Source: Dyadobacter sp. CY323 (GTDB taxonomy: Bacteria; Bacteroidota; Bacteroidia; Cytophagales; Spirosomataceae). Taken from it: a DNA stretch of 64,000 bases. Made by a program: the position numbers and the translations under genes. Where the stretch lies: positions 558,001 to 622,000 of the forward strand of contig NZ_JAJUXH010000003.1 in assembly GCF_021390245.1 (NCBI RefSeq), given 5' to 3'. Positions within the stretch are counted from its first letter, which is position 1. Each line of letters starts with the position of its first letter. This document shows, one piece after another, positions 63,206-64,000 of the stretch. The notes under the pieces are model-generated. The model saw nothing but the letters and a program-made list of their open reading frames with translations, was not told the origin of the DNA and did not search any database.

Positions 63206-64000
63206 TTAAGATTGGGCAGAAGAACTTTTGGTATAACGCCTGACCTTGAACAAATGGATGAGTGCCGGTACATAATCTTCCTGCGTATTGATCGCAATGT
63301 AATCTGCCCGATTCTGATGGCAAAGTCGCCTGAGCTCCGTACTTCGGTTTTCGAACCGGCTGGACATTTCTTCGCGATATTGCTTTGACGAAGTGTTCAC
63401 CCAAACCGTACTTTGCTTTTCGGCATCATAAAGGGGGATAATGCCCAATCCCGGCAAATTAACTTCCCTGGAATCGTATAAGTGAATGACGATCAGATCA
63501 TGTTTGCGGGCCAGCGCTTTGAGGTTGTGGTGATAGTTTGTATCGATAAAATCCGAGATCAGAAATACCAGGCTTCGGCGTTTTACAACATTTAATGTTA
63601 CAAGAATCGCCTCGGCAATGTTCGTTTTAGACGATTCAGGGACTAGCTTATATAACTCTGAAATCAATCCATAGCCATGTTTCATTCCATCGGAAGGCCG
63701 GATGTAGCGTTCGCTGCGGTCAGAAAAACAAAGTAACCCAACCCGGGAAGCTTCCTGAATGGCTGATAATGTCAATACCCCGCAAATCTCTTTGGCTATA
63801 TCAATTTTTAGTCTTTTCAATTCGCCAACCTGCTGCGACGCACTCACATCGAGCATGAAGAATGCGGTCTGCTCCTTATCTTCCTTAAATATTTTTACGA
63901 AAGTGCCGTGTCCTTTTGCCGAAGTATTCCAGTCAATAGCCCGCACATCGTCACCGTATTGATAAAGCCGCAGGTCGTCGAACTCCAATCCCGAACCTTT
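63206..64000 (-). CDS. DUF58 domain protein, 5'-truncated by the window edge
   Basis: The frame continues to base 64000 without a start: KGSG-L/M-EFDDLRLYQYGDDVRAIDWN is the conserved DUF58 signature, and the apparent TTG/M at 63988 is an internal Leu. Following it is a VWA-like fold (FFMLDVSASQ, VFLISDFIDTNY). Members are encoded next to MoxR ATPases and BatA-type proteins, as here. The upstream gene, presumably moxR, is outside the window. Confidence 0.92.
   Translation of the reverse strand, partial: KGSGLEFDDLRLYQYGDDVRAIDWNTSAKGHGTFVKIFKEDKEQTAFFMLDVSASQQVGELKRLKIDIAKEICGVLTLSAIQEASRVGLLCFSDRSERYIRPSDGMKHGYGLISELYKLVPESSKTNIAEAILVTLNVVKRRSLVFLISDFIDTNYHHNLKALARKHDLIVIHLYDSREVNLPGLGIIPLYDAEKQSTVWVNTSSKQYREEMSSRFENRSTELRRLCHQNRADYIAINTQEDYVPALIHLFKVRRYTKSSSAQS

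Overview
The window looks like a chromosomal stretch of a Bacteroidota bacterium, most likely order Cytophagales and close to Dyadobacter/Spirosoma. That placement is inference, made without any database search. It rests on TANNTTTG-type -7 promoter boxes ahead of many genes, few Shine-Dalgarno sequences, a carboxypeptidase-regulatory TonB receptor, RemB/Wzi-like and HhH-fused outer-membrane barrels, a DUF2480 protein, and an rpmH-rnpA-S41 peptidase order. I see no integrase, transposase, phage gene or CRISPR array. Most of the window is housekeeping and envelope genes, with a few accessory elements between them.

Layout. 1-10 kb: end of an aspartate kinase gene, serS, a short MutS-like ATPase, two tandem paralogous multi-pass membrane proteins, an acyl-CoA dehydrogenase, an AraC-type regulator behind an 18-bp-period direct repeat, and a soluble FlaA1/CapD-type nucleotide-sugar enzyme. 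10-20 kb: a secreted esterase, an alpha/beta hydrolase, CBS protein-nadK, a dipeptide epimerase translationally coupled to an oxoamine-synthase-like PLP enzyme, tatC, pdhA, recF, a broken antitoxin-like gene and manC. 21-32 kb: a TonB receptor with an odd Ala/Gln-rich insert, upp, a RemB/Wzi-like barrel, nadC, an HhH-beta-barrel protein, recQ and a RidA protein. 32-45 kb: a small exported protein, a 1260-residue double-SWIM SNF2 protein, a Nudix hydrolase, a repeat-rich spacer, gmhA, mnmD, a two-motif aspartyl protease with a PDZ domain, tpiA, a REP-like hairpin, an OmpA-family protein and a small glycan cluster (DUF5672, GT2, membrane protein). 45-64 kb: a helical hypothetical protein, a cysteine hydrolase, uvrA, a Xre/RES toxin-antitoxin pair, an FAH-family enzyme, der, era, initiator tRNA with a degenerate duplicate carrying hairpin insertions, a membrane protein, rpmH, rnpA, an S41 peptidase, tsaB, DUF2480, rnhB and part of a DUF58/BatA operon.

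Functional threads. Several genes serve surface glycan and envelope building: manC, gmhA, the FlaA1-like enzyme, the GT2 and GT-C-like proteins, the barrels, OmpA and tatC. DNA repair is represented by recF, recQ, uvrA and perhaps the MutS-like and SNF2 proteins. Ribosome and tRNA functions are represented by der, era, rpmH, rnpA, initiator tRNA, tsaB, mnmD and serS.

The least ordinary items are the duplicated initiator-tRNA locus, whose second copy carries self-complementary inserts in the anticodon and T loops; the frameshifted orphan antitoxin-like gene; the repeat-rich spacer between the Nudix and gmhA genes; the HhH-barrel fusion; and the low-complexity insert in the TonB receptor. I found no complete multi-gene system that I would call new.
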